Shown: positions 35,478 through 47,527, counted from the first letter of the stretch. The stretch is DNA of 64,000 nt from Carnegiea gigantea (GCA_029747015.1 JAKOGI010000353.1:239001-303000); one strand, 5' to 3'. Notes: generated by a model from the letters alone, not told the origin. Made by a program: numbers and translations.

Positions 35478-35479
35478 AG

Positions 35480-36915
35480 AAGTTTCCCAGAGGGTTATTC
35501 AATCGAACTTATGTCTTAAATATTATAATTTCTTGATTAAAGTTCCACTATCTTTAAAGATATAAAATACTTCATTAGTGACTATGGTCTGAGGTAGAAA
35601 ACGAAATGATCTGTGATGTGCCTAATATAAGGAAGGTGTGGTTGAGATTATCAATCTCTATAAACTGGAAGTTAGAGGAACGTCAGGGTCCAATGCCAAC
35701 TAAGTTTAGATGATAGTCAAAACTCTCTAATTAAGCTTTATTATATTGCTAAGCATGGGGCTTATAATCACAAAAAAAAATAATATTTATGAAACAAGTA
35801 CTAGATAGTGATAATTAGTACCAGTAAAGTCATTATAAGAAGTCTAATTATTTAAAAGAAGCATATTTATTAAAAAAAAACTCAAAAAATAGTACAATTC
35901 CTTAAAAAAAGTACCTTATTTTGGGTCAAACTTGTGACTTCTGAAAGTTTCATAGAAAAATAAAAAGAAAAAGGACTTAGAGATCGATTGTCCAAAAACA
36001 TAAGGTATGGTACCTAAGAGTTACTAATTAGAACTTTACATGTCTTTTATATGCTTTTAGCAAAATTTCCAATTATGCTTTTAGCTAGACTTATGAGCGT
36101 AATTCAAAGTCTAATTCAAGGCTCAAAAGAAGGTTTAATTAGGATAAAGTTAAAATTTTAATCAAATATAACATTCTACTTTATTGCGGTATGCCAGCTT
36201 CTAAAATTTTTATTTACAGTGATACTAAGTTTTCACTCTAGTTACATAATATTAAACTATAGTAGTTTAGTACTTAGGTAGAAGTAAGTGCCTCTTAGAC
36301 ATAGTATTGCATAAGGTTATACATATGCCATGGAGCCTAACCAGCTTGATCCTCCATGATAGTTTCCTTATAGGGGGAGATATCCTATGATCTATCTCAC
36401 CTCTTTGGCAAGTTCTAAGATCACACAGATTATGAGTATTGCAATTAGTCTAGGTCTCTTATTTGGCCTCTCTTCGGATGTTCATTCGAGGCCTAATAGA
36501 AGAAGCTAAGCTACTGAGGTCACAAATTAATCATATGAAGATTACAATCATAGAGGGAAAAAATATAGCTTGCCAAGGGTCAGCTAAGCTCGGGCTCATC
36601 TTAATTAACCATCGCTTAGTCAGAGCTCAGTAGAATTGGTTTGCCCACACTTGGCTTGTGTTTGAGCTTGACTTGGTTGCTTAATGAGCCAAGCTAATCC
36701 TGGTGGAGTTGGGGCTTGAATTGACTTTATTATACCCCTACTTTTGATCATTGCCTAAATATGATACTCATATGTCTACGAATTCAACTCTTTCAACTTT
36801 AGTTCTACCTCTATGGCCCTTGTTTGGTTCCATCCATGCTAAAAGGTGAGGAGGTAGTTTACACAATTCTTTTGGAGATCAAGTAGTTCGCATAGCTAGC
36901 TTTGAAGGACTTCAC
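35480..36915. other. Presumed viral leader followed by intergenic DNA
   Basis: To about 35900 the sequence is likely the pregenomic leader, AT-rich without ORFs. From there to the MITE nothing is recognised. A patch at 36560-36720 with repeated AGCTCGGGCT/GAGCTTGACTT-like words resembles degenerate repeats common in plant intergenic DNA, but no ends were found. Confidence 0.4.
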
Positions 36916-36918
36916 TAA
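36916..36918. repeat. TAA target-site duplication, left flank of MITE
   Basis: TAA here and at 37235-37237, the 3-bp duplication typical of PIF/Harbinger insertions. Confidence 0.7.
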
Positions 36919-37234
36919 GGGCATGTTCATTGTAGCATTTTGGAGTAACTTTTAGTAGTTTGTAGCAATTAGCAACGTTTAAGTTTAATGGTTAGTGTTT
37001 TGGAGTATTTAGGAGCATTTGAGAGCATTTGGAAGTGCTTCAGAGCATTTATGATTGCTACCATTACTAACGGTTGGTGTTTGGGTGTGATTAGTAGCAT
37101 TTTGGAGCAGTTAGGAGTGTTTGAGAGTGATTGGAGCATTTGAAATATATATACTAGCATCTTGGAGCATGTAAGAGTATTTGGAAGCATTTAGCGTTTA
37201 GAAAATGCTCTACTATGCTATAACAAACAGGCCC
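36919..37234. mobile_element. Tourist-like MITE (PIF/Harbinger type, 316 bp)
   Basis: Terminal inverted repeats begin GGGCATGTTCATTGTAGCAT on the left and, read inward from the right, GGGCCTGTTTGTTATAGCAT, about 16 of 20 bases matching. TAA flanks both ends. The GGGCCTGTTT start and 3-bp TAA/TTA duplication are standard for Tourist-type MITEs. It is non-coding. The interior is built from a reiterated word, GGAGCATTTGGGAGCATTTGG-like with variations, suggesting internal tandem amplification. The short minus-strand ORF (36969-37190) simply reads this repeat. Confidence 0.8.
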
Positions 37235-37237
37235 TAA
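37235..37237. repeat. TAA target-site duplication, right flank of MITE
   Basis: Pairs with 36916-36918. Confidence 0.7.
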
Positions 37238-37293
37238 GTGGTTTATGGCCCTTCAATGTAAAGGATCACTTATTCCAAATGTTGAAATAGTTG

Positions 37294-37317
37294 ATATATA
37301 TATATATATATATATAT

Positions 37318-37397
<80 letters not shown>
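37294..37397. repeat. (TA)n microsatellite, interrupted
   Basis: About 104 bases of TA repeats with two small interruptions (AGA near 37318 and AAT near 37369), shortly after the MITE. Confidence 0.97.
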
Positions 37398-37404
<7 letters not shown>

Positions 37405-37609
37405 TAAAAGTTGGATGGAATCAATGTATGAGTGCTATATGTCATGCCACTTAAGATGCTATATGTAATGCCATGTAGAATTAATTGGCTCCATAAATGT
37501 CCATTTATGGTTTAACTAATGCAATGCTATATTTATTTTAAAAAATAATTTTTTGCATATCTTCTATATTTATTAATATACTATAATAAAATATTCATTG
37601 CATGAATAA

Positions 37610-38170
37610 ATTAAAAAGGTCGTCCATAAAGTTTGCCCATAAAAATAGATGTTACAAACATTAGAGAATTTTGACAAGAAAATAGTAAATAAATAATTAT
37701 ATTATGAAAACAAAAGGAATTTTAAGTGATTTAAAAGAAAAAAATAAAATAAACAATAATAACTCAAAAAAATAACAATTATGTTGTTCTGAAATTATTA
37801 CTACTTTTAAAATCAATACATTTTTATTGCTTATTTATATTTAACTGAACTTAAAATAAGAATTGACCAAACTTCTTACATGCACTTTTCACATATCTTA
37901 TGTAGTCATTAGTAAGAAGATAATATAATTTTTATTAAATTAATATAAATGAAAAAGTTGGTCTATTTATCTACTTAAACTTGCCCACAGAAGAAAAGAC
38001 GTCTCATATACTAGACAATTTGCAAACAATAGTAAATAAATAATTATAGTACATATGTAAAAGGAATTTAAAATAATTTAATGAAAAAAGAAAAAGAAAC
38101 AATGATAACTTAAAAAAATAATTATTTTGTAATGCAATATCAATTTTTGCATATTAAAGTGATCCAATGT
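37610..38170. repeat. Diverged direct duplication in AT-rich DNA
   Basis: 37610-37810 and 37970-38170 share an ordered series of words: TTGCCCA, then AATAGTAAATAAATAATTATA, AAAAGGAATTT and ATAACT(C/T)AAAAAAATAA. The offset between copies is about 350 bases. The shared order makes chance unlikely. The element type is unknown and no ends were recognised. Confidence 0.6.
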
Positions 38171-39214
38171 CATATAGTCGTTACTATTTAGTAATAAAAT
38201 TTATTCTCCAAAAATATAATCATTTAACAATGAAATACTGAACAAATAAAATAAAAAAGTGAGTTCAAATTAAAAATGAAAAAGATGTTGTTACAACAAA
38301 AAAAAGAATCTAACAAAACGCTCAACTTTTGATAATTAAATAATCTGATATATCAATTTATTTTTACTATTCAAAAAGAAACTATTTGTTACATTATTAA
38401 TATATTTTTAAAAAGTTTGAATTATGTCCTTGCATTGCAAAGGTATAACCTTAGTTTATAAGATATTTATTGGAATGTCCTGTAAATGCTTCAACAGTTG
38501 CCACAGAGTAACCAAGTTGTGATTCTTATTGGTATAATTATATTCAAACAATGTTATTTATGTATATATTTTCTCAGTTAGAGCAATTGAATACTAGTTT
38601 CTTTTCCCCATTGAGTATACATTTACCTAAAAATCTAATATTTAAAGTGGTAACTAAAAAAAAAGTCTATTTTTGGTTAAAATATCAATTGTGATCTTTT
38701 CCTTTCAATTATAGAATTTTTTTAATTCAAAATTTTAATTTCAAACATATTTGAATTGCTTTGCCTTTTTTCCTTTCAATAATTAGTTGCCAAAGGTAAG
38801 AAGACTACATTTAAATAACCAAAATACACCAAAGTAGAATAAAACAATTAACAAGCCTGAAAGTCCAACTAAGTGAAAAATGCACAACTAAACATGACAG
38901 TACTAATTCTTACATAATAAACACAAAATACAACGCCAAGAAATTCCAATGTACTAATAGAAAAGATTTGGTTATATTTTCACCTGAATACCAACCTTCT
39001 TGAAGTTTTCATAATACCTATGTTATACTTCTGGAAGATACTCCCACGAGACATGTCGACAAATATATGACAAATACATGCATGAATAATTATACAATGT
39101 GCGCAATAACATGTATTCCCAAGGAGCACAAAAGAAATTGCCAAATTTTTCAAGTCTCATTTGATTAGATCTTACATGATTATTGAATAACTTTAACTTG
39201 AAAGATATTTGTAA

Positions 39215-39280
39215 CCGATGAGGTCTTCACCAAGTGGTTAAGACTGAGATCTTGATAACATTAGGTTTCATGTACCATTT
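39215..39280 (+). other. Possible tRNA-derived SINE head (relic)
   Basis: TTCACCAAGTGGTTAAGAC (39226-39244) resembles the A box of a tRNA-Ser/Leu-like Pol III promoter. AGGTTTCATGTACC (39263-39276) sits at roughly B-box position and resembles a decayed GGTTCGAATCC. No 3' tail or target duplication was found, so this is weak. Confidence 0.25.
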
Positions 39281-40953
39281 GCCCTCGTCCATTGTATTAT
39301 ACTAGTTTTGATTTGCATGCAATGCTTGCGGATTAATAATAACTTTTAGTACAATTGTATTGTAAAGTAATTGGGCAATTCACACACTCAGTTTTATAAG
39401 ATACTATAAAAACTAAAACATTATATATAGATTTGGGTACTGAACATGAAGGAAGGAGCTAACAAACTTATAGGTGTGCTAGTTGTGTAACTTATGGTCA
39501 TGGTTATTGATGTGCGAGGCAGTGAGATCACCTTAAGTTTTTAATGATAGAAAATATTTGTTTTTATTCTTCAAGGCTTTTTTAATTTAAAAAACCTATT
39601 TGGAGAGCAAATTGTATTCCTTAGTTATAAATTGCATCTTGACTTTTGCAAGAAGTATTAAGGAAGTCCATAAATAAAAAGAAGCATTTGCATGATAGCA
39701 AAATGAGCTAATATCATGGCAATATATTCGAAAATGCAAATGTTATATTGTATTATAATTAGGGCGGTTACTTTTTTTTTAATATTTAGGTAGAAGACAT
39801 AGATGATAACCTAAAAATTTAGTAAAGACTAATCATCTCAAATTTGGAGGATTACATTATGATATAGCAACCCAAACTAAATACAAATAAGTGTAAATAA
39901 GATGTTTCGTCTATTTGGAACCATAGTCAACATTCACCTAACTAGTCACCTTGCCTTTTGAATTCCTGTATAGTGACAAAATGTGCGTCAAAAGCACACC
40001 TAATCATTTGGGTTCACTAAAGTTTAGGATTATAATAATTTGTGAACATCATGTTATGAGTTAATTTGGTAACTATAAAGTTTTTGCAACTTTGACCAAC
40101 ATTTATTAGTCAAAAAGAGATTAAAATGAAAGAAATATGAAGATTATAAATCATAGTCAGATTAAAAGAATAATTTGGGTGATGTATAACCTAATAATGA
40201 ATAAATTTTATAAATAGTGAAGGATTGATGATACTTAAGTTTTAATGACAAATTTATGAACAAAAATCAACTATCCTTGTATAGCAAAACAAATATTCGA
40301 AGCAAATTCTATTTAAAAAAAAATCTATTTTAGATGACTAATATGAAGAAAGGTATTCATAAGGAATAAAATTCTTTCGCTATTAATTTTTTCATTTACA
40401 TATATGAATCGATAGTGTGTAATTACAATGTAGATATCAACCATTAGACATCTACATATATCAAATAGGAGAATTGGAACTTACAATTAACATGGGCTTT
40501 TTGTATTAAAAAGTTCTTAGGAAATAAAATTGATTCAACTAATCAACATATTTAAGGCAAAACTTAAGAAAAATCCATAGGAAAAGATATGTAGCCATGA
40601 AAAATAGTTATATATAAAAGACACTGTTGTTTGAATGCAGTTGATCCAAAAAAAAATTGCACCAAAAGTCCTTTCTTTTTAAGATTCCATCCATCCAAAA
40701 GTTCATAATATAAATTCATCTTTCACATACATAGTTAGTGAAATTATAGCCTGTTAAATTGCTAACTTAAAGAGTTAAAAGGTTAACTTAAGGCGGTGAA
40801 TCAAATAAAATGATTTAGATAATTGTTGTACAAAACTATTTTTCTAACTACCCCACATCATTGTAAAGTTTTAAAGAGTTAAAATTTCAATGATCTATAA
40901 AAATTAAAATAGATTTCTGACTAAAAAATGAATAAATTTAAGATAAATATGGG

Positions 40954-41069
40954 ATATGGAAGCCTATGATACTTCGTAATTAATGCTACAACAAATGACG
41001 ATAAAGTTGAAATATGGAAGCCTATGATACTGTGTAATTAACACTACAACAATGATGGTGAAGTTGAAC
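40954..41069. repeat. 58-bp tandem duplication
   Basis: ATATGGAAGCCTATGATACT at 40954 recurs at 41012. The units continue in parallel through GTAATTAA, CTACAACAA and AAGTTGAA with a few substitutions. Confidence 0.85.
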
Positions 41070-42421
41070 ATAAATCCAAAAATTAATGTAGTACATCTAA
41101 AAGATGAAAGTCATACATAAGAACGAAAGAAGCAGGGTTGTGGCCTAACGAAGTTTTCAACACATATCGATTGAAATTGGGGTGGGGAATTGTCATATAG
41201 CATTGGGGAAGTATATTAAATAGGAAATACATCAAAAAAAGGAGAGATCAAGAGGGCTCAAAAGAGATGAGATATTTGAATTGGTATTGATTAGCATAAT
41301 TAAATTGGTTAAAATCAAAGAACCCTTCTCTCTTTGATCAGATTAATCTGTAATGAAATTCTCAAGTAAAAGATGAAGCCCAATGAGGAGTGGGAGAGAA
41401 TGGGGGGTGGCCACGGGGAATATAGGGCTAAACATTTTATATTTTCGCAATATTTGATGGAAAGAGAAATGTAATGTTTCATTATCCCTTTTTTCTTCCT
41501 TAGTTTTATTTTGACTGATTTATCTTTGTTAGTTTAGAGATTTCTACCTAGTTTTAGCTTAGAATAGAAGTAAAATAATTTTAATAGTAAGAATAAAATA
41601 GGTAAAGTGAAAGTGATACATTAATTGATGCATAGGCTTATAATATAACATAGATCTTCATACTTTCATGCTTGTATAAAATGTTAAGTGAGTAATGATT
41701 AGACAGTTGCTCAATGTCGAATATTGTACACATGAATTTTGTAAATTTTAATTAAGAACATGAAAATTTTAAAATAATATCCTAATTGTCCACATCAATT
41801 AAACTAAACTCGGTAAATTTTAATGACTTCTCAATCTGATAGGCATAAACCCCCCTCAAAAAAAGTAACAAAAGAGTTAAAGTTAATCAAACTTACATAA
41901 TTATACTACACGCCATTTAATCCACCCGGTTAGAAAAGTCAAAATATATGTACAGAGATAAACTATAAAGAATTGGAAAGAAAAATTCACTTACAATGAG
42001 GTAAAAAGAAAATCTAATCAGATAAATTTTTTTTTTAGCTAAATAGAGCATGAAAAATTAACATAGACTCAAATTGAGAAAAATTTTGTCAACTTAATAT
42101 AAAAAATGAATAGTAGACTCAAGTACTACCCCAAAAAAAATGATTAGGTAGTGAAAGGAAGCAAGACCTTTTATTTAGTAATTTCTTGTTAATGGAGGCA
42201 AGGGTTATGTCAGATTAAATGTACTTTGTTTTTCCTTTCATGGCACTAAGGAATTAGGAGGCATAGTATTGTGGAATGAACAAGGCTTGGCAGAATTTTT
42301 TTTCTTTGTTTTGTGACGTGAGGAGAAAGGGTTGCTTCAACTTTAAACTGTATCGCTTTTACTTCTGGGGGGAACATGGGGGGAGAGAGTGTGTCTGTGT
42401 GTGTGAGTACATTTTGGGTGA

Positions 42422-42424
<3 letters not shown>

Positions 42425-42486
<62 letters not shown>
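42425..42486. repeat. Compound microsatellite (TG)15(GA)16
   Basis: Uninterrupted TG run to 42454, followed by GA to 42486. The ORF on the minus strand reading Thr-His and Ser-Leu repeats is an artefact. Confidence 0.97.
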
Positions 42487-42488
<2 letters not shown>

Positions 42489-43079
42489 AGGACACTATAA
42501 TGTAGTTGAGAATTGGGAAGTTATCATCATTTTTCATATTTTTTAAAGCTCAAAATTAATATATAATACTTATTTTATGACAAAATTATCCTTATTAATT
42601 AAGAGGATTTCCAATAAAAAGAAGGGCATTATACGCCAAGCAAAATGTATATATTCATTGAGGCCCTGACTTATTATATAACATAGATTATCTTCGTGGC
42701 TCATTTGAATAGAAAAAGATGTTTATTTAATTCAAAAAGTATCTAATGCTATATAAATAAAATGTTGAGTTGACTCTTCTTCCCTTAATTTTCGGACGAA
42801 GAATAGTTTTCCATCGTTGATCATAATTAGCCGAAAGATCCTATCCATCCAAAACATTCCGCTGACTGTTAAGAAATTTTGGGATTTACATAATTTGAAC
42901 AACAGTAGTTACCTACAAATAATCAGTTACCTACATTATCAGTAGAAAAATTTAAAAAAAAAAAAACCAGTTACCCACATCTTCAACTTCCTTTCACATT
43001 TCCTGATGTTGTGGTCATTTCTGAAGCCTCCCCTCCCACAATTTGCAACTTACTAACTTCCTCTCCCGAGTCCCCATTC

Positions 43080-43174
43080 TCTCACAAACTATAATCTAAT
43101 TCAAACTCTCTCTCTCTCTCTCTCTCTCTCTACCCATTTCACAGCATCTCTCTCTATAACATCTCTCTCTACAA

Positions 43175-43218
<44 letters not shown>

Positions 43219-43290
43219 TCTGGTGCCTTCTCTACATCAAATCAAAACACCAAACATCACTATCTTCCATTGGAAAGGTCAGAGTTCTAT
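43080..43290 (+). other. CT-rich block, possible transcript leader of a lost gene
   Basis: Two CT tracts (43106-43131 and 43177-43214) are joined by CATCTCTCTCTATAAC-type repeats. They are followed by a CAAATCAAAACACCAAACATC stretch and GGAAAGGTCAG, which looks like a splice donor after an untranslated exon. This resembles plant 5' leaders. No coding exon was found downstream before 44297, so the call is weak. Confidence 0.25.
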
Positions 43291-44084
43291 AATGTATTTG
43301 AATTATTAAGCTCTGATATTTTCATATATAGTTAGGTGTACTCTTTGTAATCTAATTCCTAATTTTGAATATACTCAGTAGTCAAAGCAGGAAAGAAAGG
43401 AAAACCAGGATTTAAAAGTGCTACTACATAATTATGTTCTGGTAAGTGCAACTTTATACCAAGAATTTCTAGCTGCAATCTGAATGAGTCACTCTGTATT
43501 ATATGGTACCCTCCTCAAATTACATTCGACTGTCAGAACAAATAAATATCACAGACTTACAAGGTGCAGATTGCAACAAGACTGAGGGAATTACATTTTG
43601 TGTACTAAAAACTCTTTTGAGGGGCGCATCTTAAAAATCAGGAAAAAAATTGAAAAGACGAGAACAACAAATCCTTAGTTTAGGAAGAAGCAAAATTAAA
43701 ATGGATTGAGGCGTTGAGCAGGCAAAAGAATGACTTACCCTATTCAAACAAAATGCAGTGAGCGAACAAATCTGGGGAAAATTCAAACTTGCAACAATTG
43801 TGATTCCAAGAAGGCCCATATCACAAAGGCCTGAAATTTAAGAAACACCATGTCACAATACCAAAATTACTGTCACCCAAACTAATTAATCTTGTGAAAT
43901 GTTAACAGGGCTGGTGGGGGATGGGTTAAGAGAGAAGGAATGAAGGATGAGCTATTTTTTTAGAGGGCCTGCATGCTCAAAAGGCTGTCATAGTTACTTA
44001 TGCAACGGGAAAAAAAAAGAGGCAATCATAATTTAGTCCAACTGTTTTTTTAGGAGGGGGTTGGGGGTGTGGGGCCCTTTTGGG
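43291..44084. other. Intergenic DNA, nothing recognised
   Basis: About 800 bases without coding potential. A short minus-strand ORF (43631-43819) has no recognisable features. A G-rich run at 44055-44090 is low complexity. Confidence 0.5.
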
Positions 44085-44296
44085 GGGTTACAAGATAAAC
44101 ATTTATGCAGCAAATATATCAAACAAGGAAAGAATAAATAAAAAGATATGACACGTTCTTTTTTTAGGTTGAAACATCCAACCAATATCTATTTATGTGA
44201 ATTTCTCTGTAGTAATTATTTAGATGGAACGAGATCACTCAAAGAAAAATCTTTGCATATACTTAGCTTTAAAAATATGATTCTTTGAACAACGTA
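44085..44296. repeat. Partial unit of a 338-bp tandem repeat, left of chromovirus 2
   Basis: From AAGATAAACATTTATGCAGC to GAACAACGTA this segment matches the end of the unit seen intact at about 55353-55690. It is cut by the chromovirus at 44297. The last five bases, ACGTA, are the target duplication. Confidence 0.85.
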
Positions 44297-47200
44297 TGTA
44301 ACGTCCTCTAATTAAGTATGTTTTACTGTTTGTAATTATTATTCTGATTCCCTCAATTACAACTGATAAACCCAATGATCGAGGCATTACCGCCGTCCCA
44401 AAAGGACAAGGCTTGCTGCAAGTGTACTAGAGATCATATAGTCAGGCATAACTTTAACCATACTTATTAACCAACATAAGGTATATACACTGCAGTAATG
44501 CAATTCACCACAAAGCTTACACTTCCATATACTAAAGATTACAAAATAAGGCTCCAAAGTATGCATGGTCTATATCACTGTTGATTCATCCAAGTTTTCC
44601 TTGCTTACTTATTCTCTTCGGCTAACTCACTAACATGCTTTTCGGCTGACTTGCTAGCATGAGGGCGATTCACTGAGCGTTTGCCTAAAACAAAACATGA
44701 AAACATTTCGAACTGTGAGCCGAAACTCAGTACATGTATTCCTATATTGTTAAATGATTACTGCATAAATTGGTTGGGTGCTCGCTTTGCAATTCATTTT
44801 AAGTTAAAATAGTGAATAAGATGAATGTAAAACTGCATTGCTAGTTATTATCTGAAAGTGAACCCCTTGTACCTGCTACGATCTATGGATAGGTGTACAC
44901 GTGCCAAGCCAATCGGGACCTAGCCTGAAGCCGTGCGGGTAACTGAAGAGCTATGTCCTATAACTGATAACTGATGAGGTCACTAATTATGTGATAAATC
45001 ACTGATTAAACTGATTCATTGATGTACTTTCAAAAACCTTATAATTTTGATAAATACGTGCTGATTTCTGAAGATACAGACAATGAACGTGCCTGAAGTC
45101 TTTAAAATGCAATCTCACTTGATAATACTTATACACAGTGGGAAACGATAGACTGGCCCGATTTTTGTTTAAGAAATATAATTATAGGTTCATGTAATTA
45201 GTAAACATGTAATTAGTAAACAATGTTGACTTTAATAATTTGTGATTGTAATAGAAATTCATTAAAAAGCATCCATAACTCAAATGATTCAATAGAAGAT
45301 AAGTTCTACCAACATGATTTGAAAACTACATGAATTAGGGTAATTTAACTCAAAGTGAAATAATGTTGGTGTAAAACTGATCAAGGTAGAATAATTGAGA
45401 TCATAAAAGAAAGACTATGATCGGTACAATTAATCACGGGTTTTTGATATTTCAGAGATAGATAACAAAGGTTTAATGCAATTGGACTCGTGGTAGGTTC
45501 GAAATAACTTCAAACACTGGTTTGGACCAATACACTGGTCTTGAGTTATCAATCTCCCCACTTCTTCAATTTCGTAGCACATGCCATACAGCTTAGTTTT
45601 CAAACCAAATAAGCTTCTAAGTGTAATCAAAATTGTTACCGATTCAAGGTCCACCTTAGAAAAATCATAACTTTCACCCCTAACCTCCAATTGAGCTATA
45701 AAATCCTAATATGAAAAGGTCAAAAGTCCTATAACACTTTCATTCAGAACACCAAACATGATTCCCACTATAGGGTTCTCAAAATGGGACTAGAACACAA
45801 GTATATCAGTTTTGATCTAACCTGCACAGCTCTGATAAAACGGCCATAACTTTTTCCACAGAATTCGGATTAAAGCGATTCAAAAGGCATCTGAAAGCTA
45901 ATACACTGAACTATTTACCAACTAAAAATAATAATTTTCTAATGGGCTGATGATTACTAGTTTAATCACATACCTTGCCCTGTTTTCTGAAATTTTTCAG
46001 CCTTCACTGTCAAGGCTTTCTCCTTTCTTTTCACACAGTTCTCCATCCAAAATCACACCTTAAAGTCATGTAACAAGGATTTAGTCCTTCCCATCACCAT
46101 ACAAAACCATCACACTCAATTTCACTTCAAAGTCATGTACATCAAAGATCATTTTTCAATCAAATATACACTAATAACATGCTTGCTATCAAAGGAAGGT
46201 TAAACTCTTGCATAATCAATAAAACCCTAACTTTTGGCCAACTTACACTTCATTCACAATCATCAAGAACATCGTCATAATATTATTAGAGATTAAAACT
46301 ACTAAATCAAATGCAATAATCTAAGAAAAACAAACTTCCCGCCTAAAGCTTGCACGATTATGAATAACCCTAACCCTAACATGCTCCCAACTCAACCCCA
46401 CCATGATCAACATCAAAATAACTCTTATTTCTTATCAAAATATCATGATCAACAATCAAAAATATCAAAACAAGAATCAAAACTAAGATAAAAATTAAAA
46501 CTAGCAAGATCAAGATTAAGATTACTCACTTCAAGCTTGATAAAAGGAGAGATGGAGGTGATGTTTAGTGGTTTGGATGATGAAGGATGATAGCTAGTGA
46601 TACTAGGGTGTTGGGGGGAGTCGAAAGCAGCCCAAAACTGGCCGAAAATTGGCTGGAAAACACTAGAATCAGTTGGGGGAGAGGGCTCACCTGGTTAGAG
46701 AGAGAAAGGAGAGAAAAGATGGGTTTGAGTTTTGGTTGTATTTTTTTGACTTGTCTAACAACTTGACTACCGAGTTTTTATCTTGAAAAGTGATTTTTAG
46801 CCACCATGGTTAAGCTTAATCACGGTAATTAGTTGGGTTAAGAAAGCAAACATATTGGGTTTCAAATTGGGCCGAAGAAAGTTGGATTCGGGAATAAAAC
46901 GCTTCGTAACGATAGCGCTTTTGTGTACTCAAATTTAAATTTTTGTAATGTTACGGAAAACAAAATAAATTACTTAGATTAAACTTGTTAGGGCTTACTA
47001 TCAATTCTTCTAAAGTTTTCGCTAATAATTAAATAAATAGATAAAATCCGAATTGCCAAGTGATGGCCCAAATAAATTTTTCCACACCGGGATGATTAAA
47101 TGCGATAAATAAATTTGAGAAAATCATTAACATGAGGTAATTAAATAAATAAACATAATTTCGGGTTCGGCTATTACAGTCCAAAATGAATCGGGCCGCA

Positions 47201-47491
47201 ATTCGGGCCCAAATAAATTGGACCAAACTTAATGAATTTGGGCCCAAATGTTTTTGCATGCTTAAAAATTAAATTTTTGTGACATTATGAAAATAATTTA
47301 ACACCTAATCATATTTACCAGGGACTAATATCGATTCACCCAAAATTGTCACATAAATGAACTTGAATTGTAAAGTAGGGTCCAAAATGAATTCGCCCAA
47401 TCGGGATAATTAAATGAGATAAATCAATGTGAAAAATTAATTACATGACTTAATTAAATAAATAAACATGATTTAGGGTCGGGCTATTACA
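44297..47491 (-). repeat. Chromovirus 2, 3' LTR (left on this strand)
   Basis: Aligns with 52184-55347 end to end. An ORF of 86 codons on the minus strand (45430-45690) recurs in the other LTR (53306-53548) and is a product of LTR duplication, not a gene. Confidence 0.9.
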
Positions 47492-47493
47492 GT

Positions 47494-47527
47494 CTTCCCC
47501 CCTTAAAGAGTTTCGTCCTCGAAACTT
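47494..47527 (-). promoter_or_regulatory. Chromovirus 2 polypurine tract and palindrome
   Basis: On the minus strand the palindrome AAGTTTCGAGGACGAAACTC (47508-47527) is followed by TTTAAGGGGGGAAG, the polypurine tract, and then the LTR. The order is the same as in chromovirus 1. Confidence 0.85.

Larger units (their letters stand above)
29950..35900 (+). mobile_element. Endogenous pararetrovirus copy B, 3' part (after the Athila insertion)
   Basis: Continuation of the copy begun at 5985. In order it shows the end of the N-terminal region, a coat-protein-like region with a knuckle relic, a candidate movement-protein region, a reverse transcriptase, an RNase H relic, a separate downstream ORF and a promoter plus poly(A) region typical of the caulimovirid intergenic region. 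There are no LTRs. Numerous stops and frameshifts show it is a fossil. The 3' limit is uncertain: leader-like sequence seems to run to about 35900. Confidence 0.85.
38171..42424. other. AT-rich intergenic DNA without recognised genes
   Basis: No ORF above noise and no terminal repeats were found in this 4.2-kb stretch. It contains a possible tRNA-like SINE relic near 39215-39280 and a 58-bp tandem duplication at 40954-41069. A patch at 41300-41410 reads, on the minus strand, like a CT-rich transcript leader. Nothing else is supportable. Confidence 0.5.

Noticed and set aside
36969..37190. 73-codon minus-strand ORF with repeated SKML-like units
   Set aside because: It reads the repeated word inside the MITE.
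42343..42537. Minus-strand ORF with Ser-Leu and Thr-His repeats
   Set aside because: It is a reading of the (TG)n(GA)n microsatellite.
46364..46380. Telomere-like AACCCTAACCCTAAC
   Set aside because: Only two units, repeated in the other LTR at about 54226; part of the LTR sequence.
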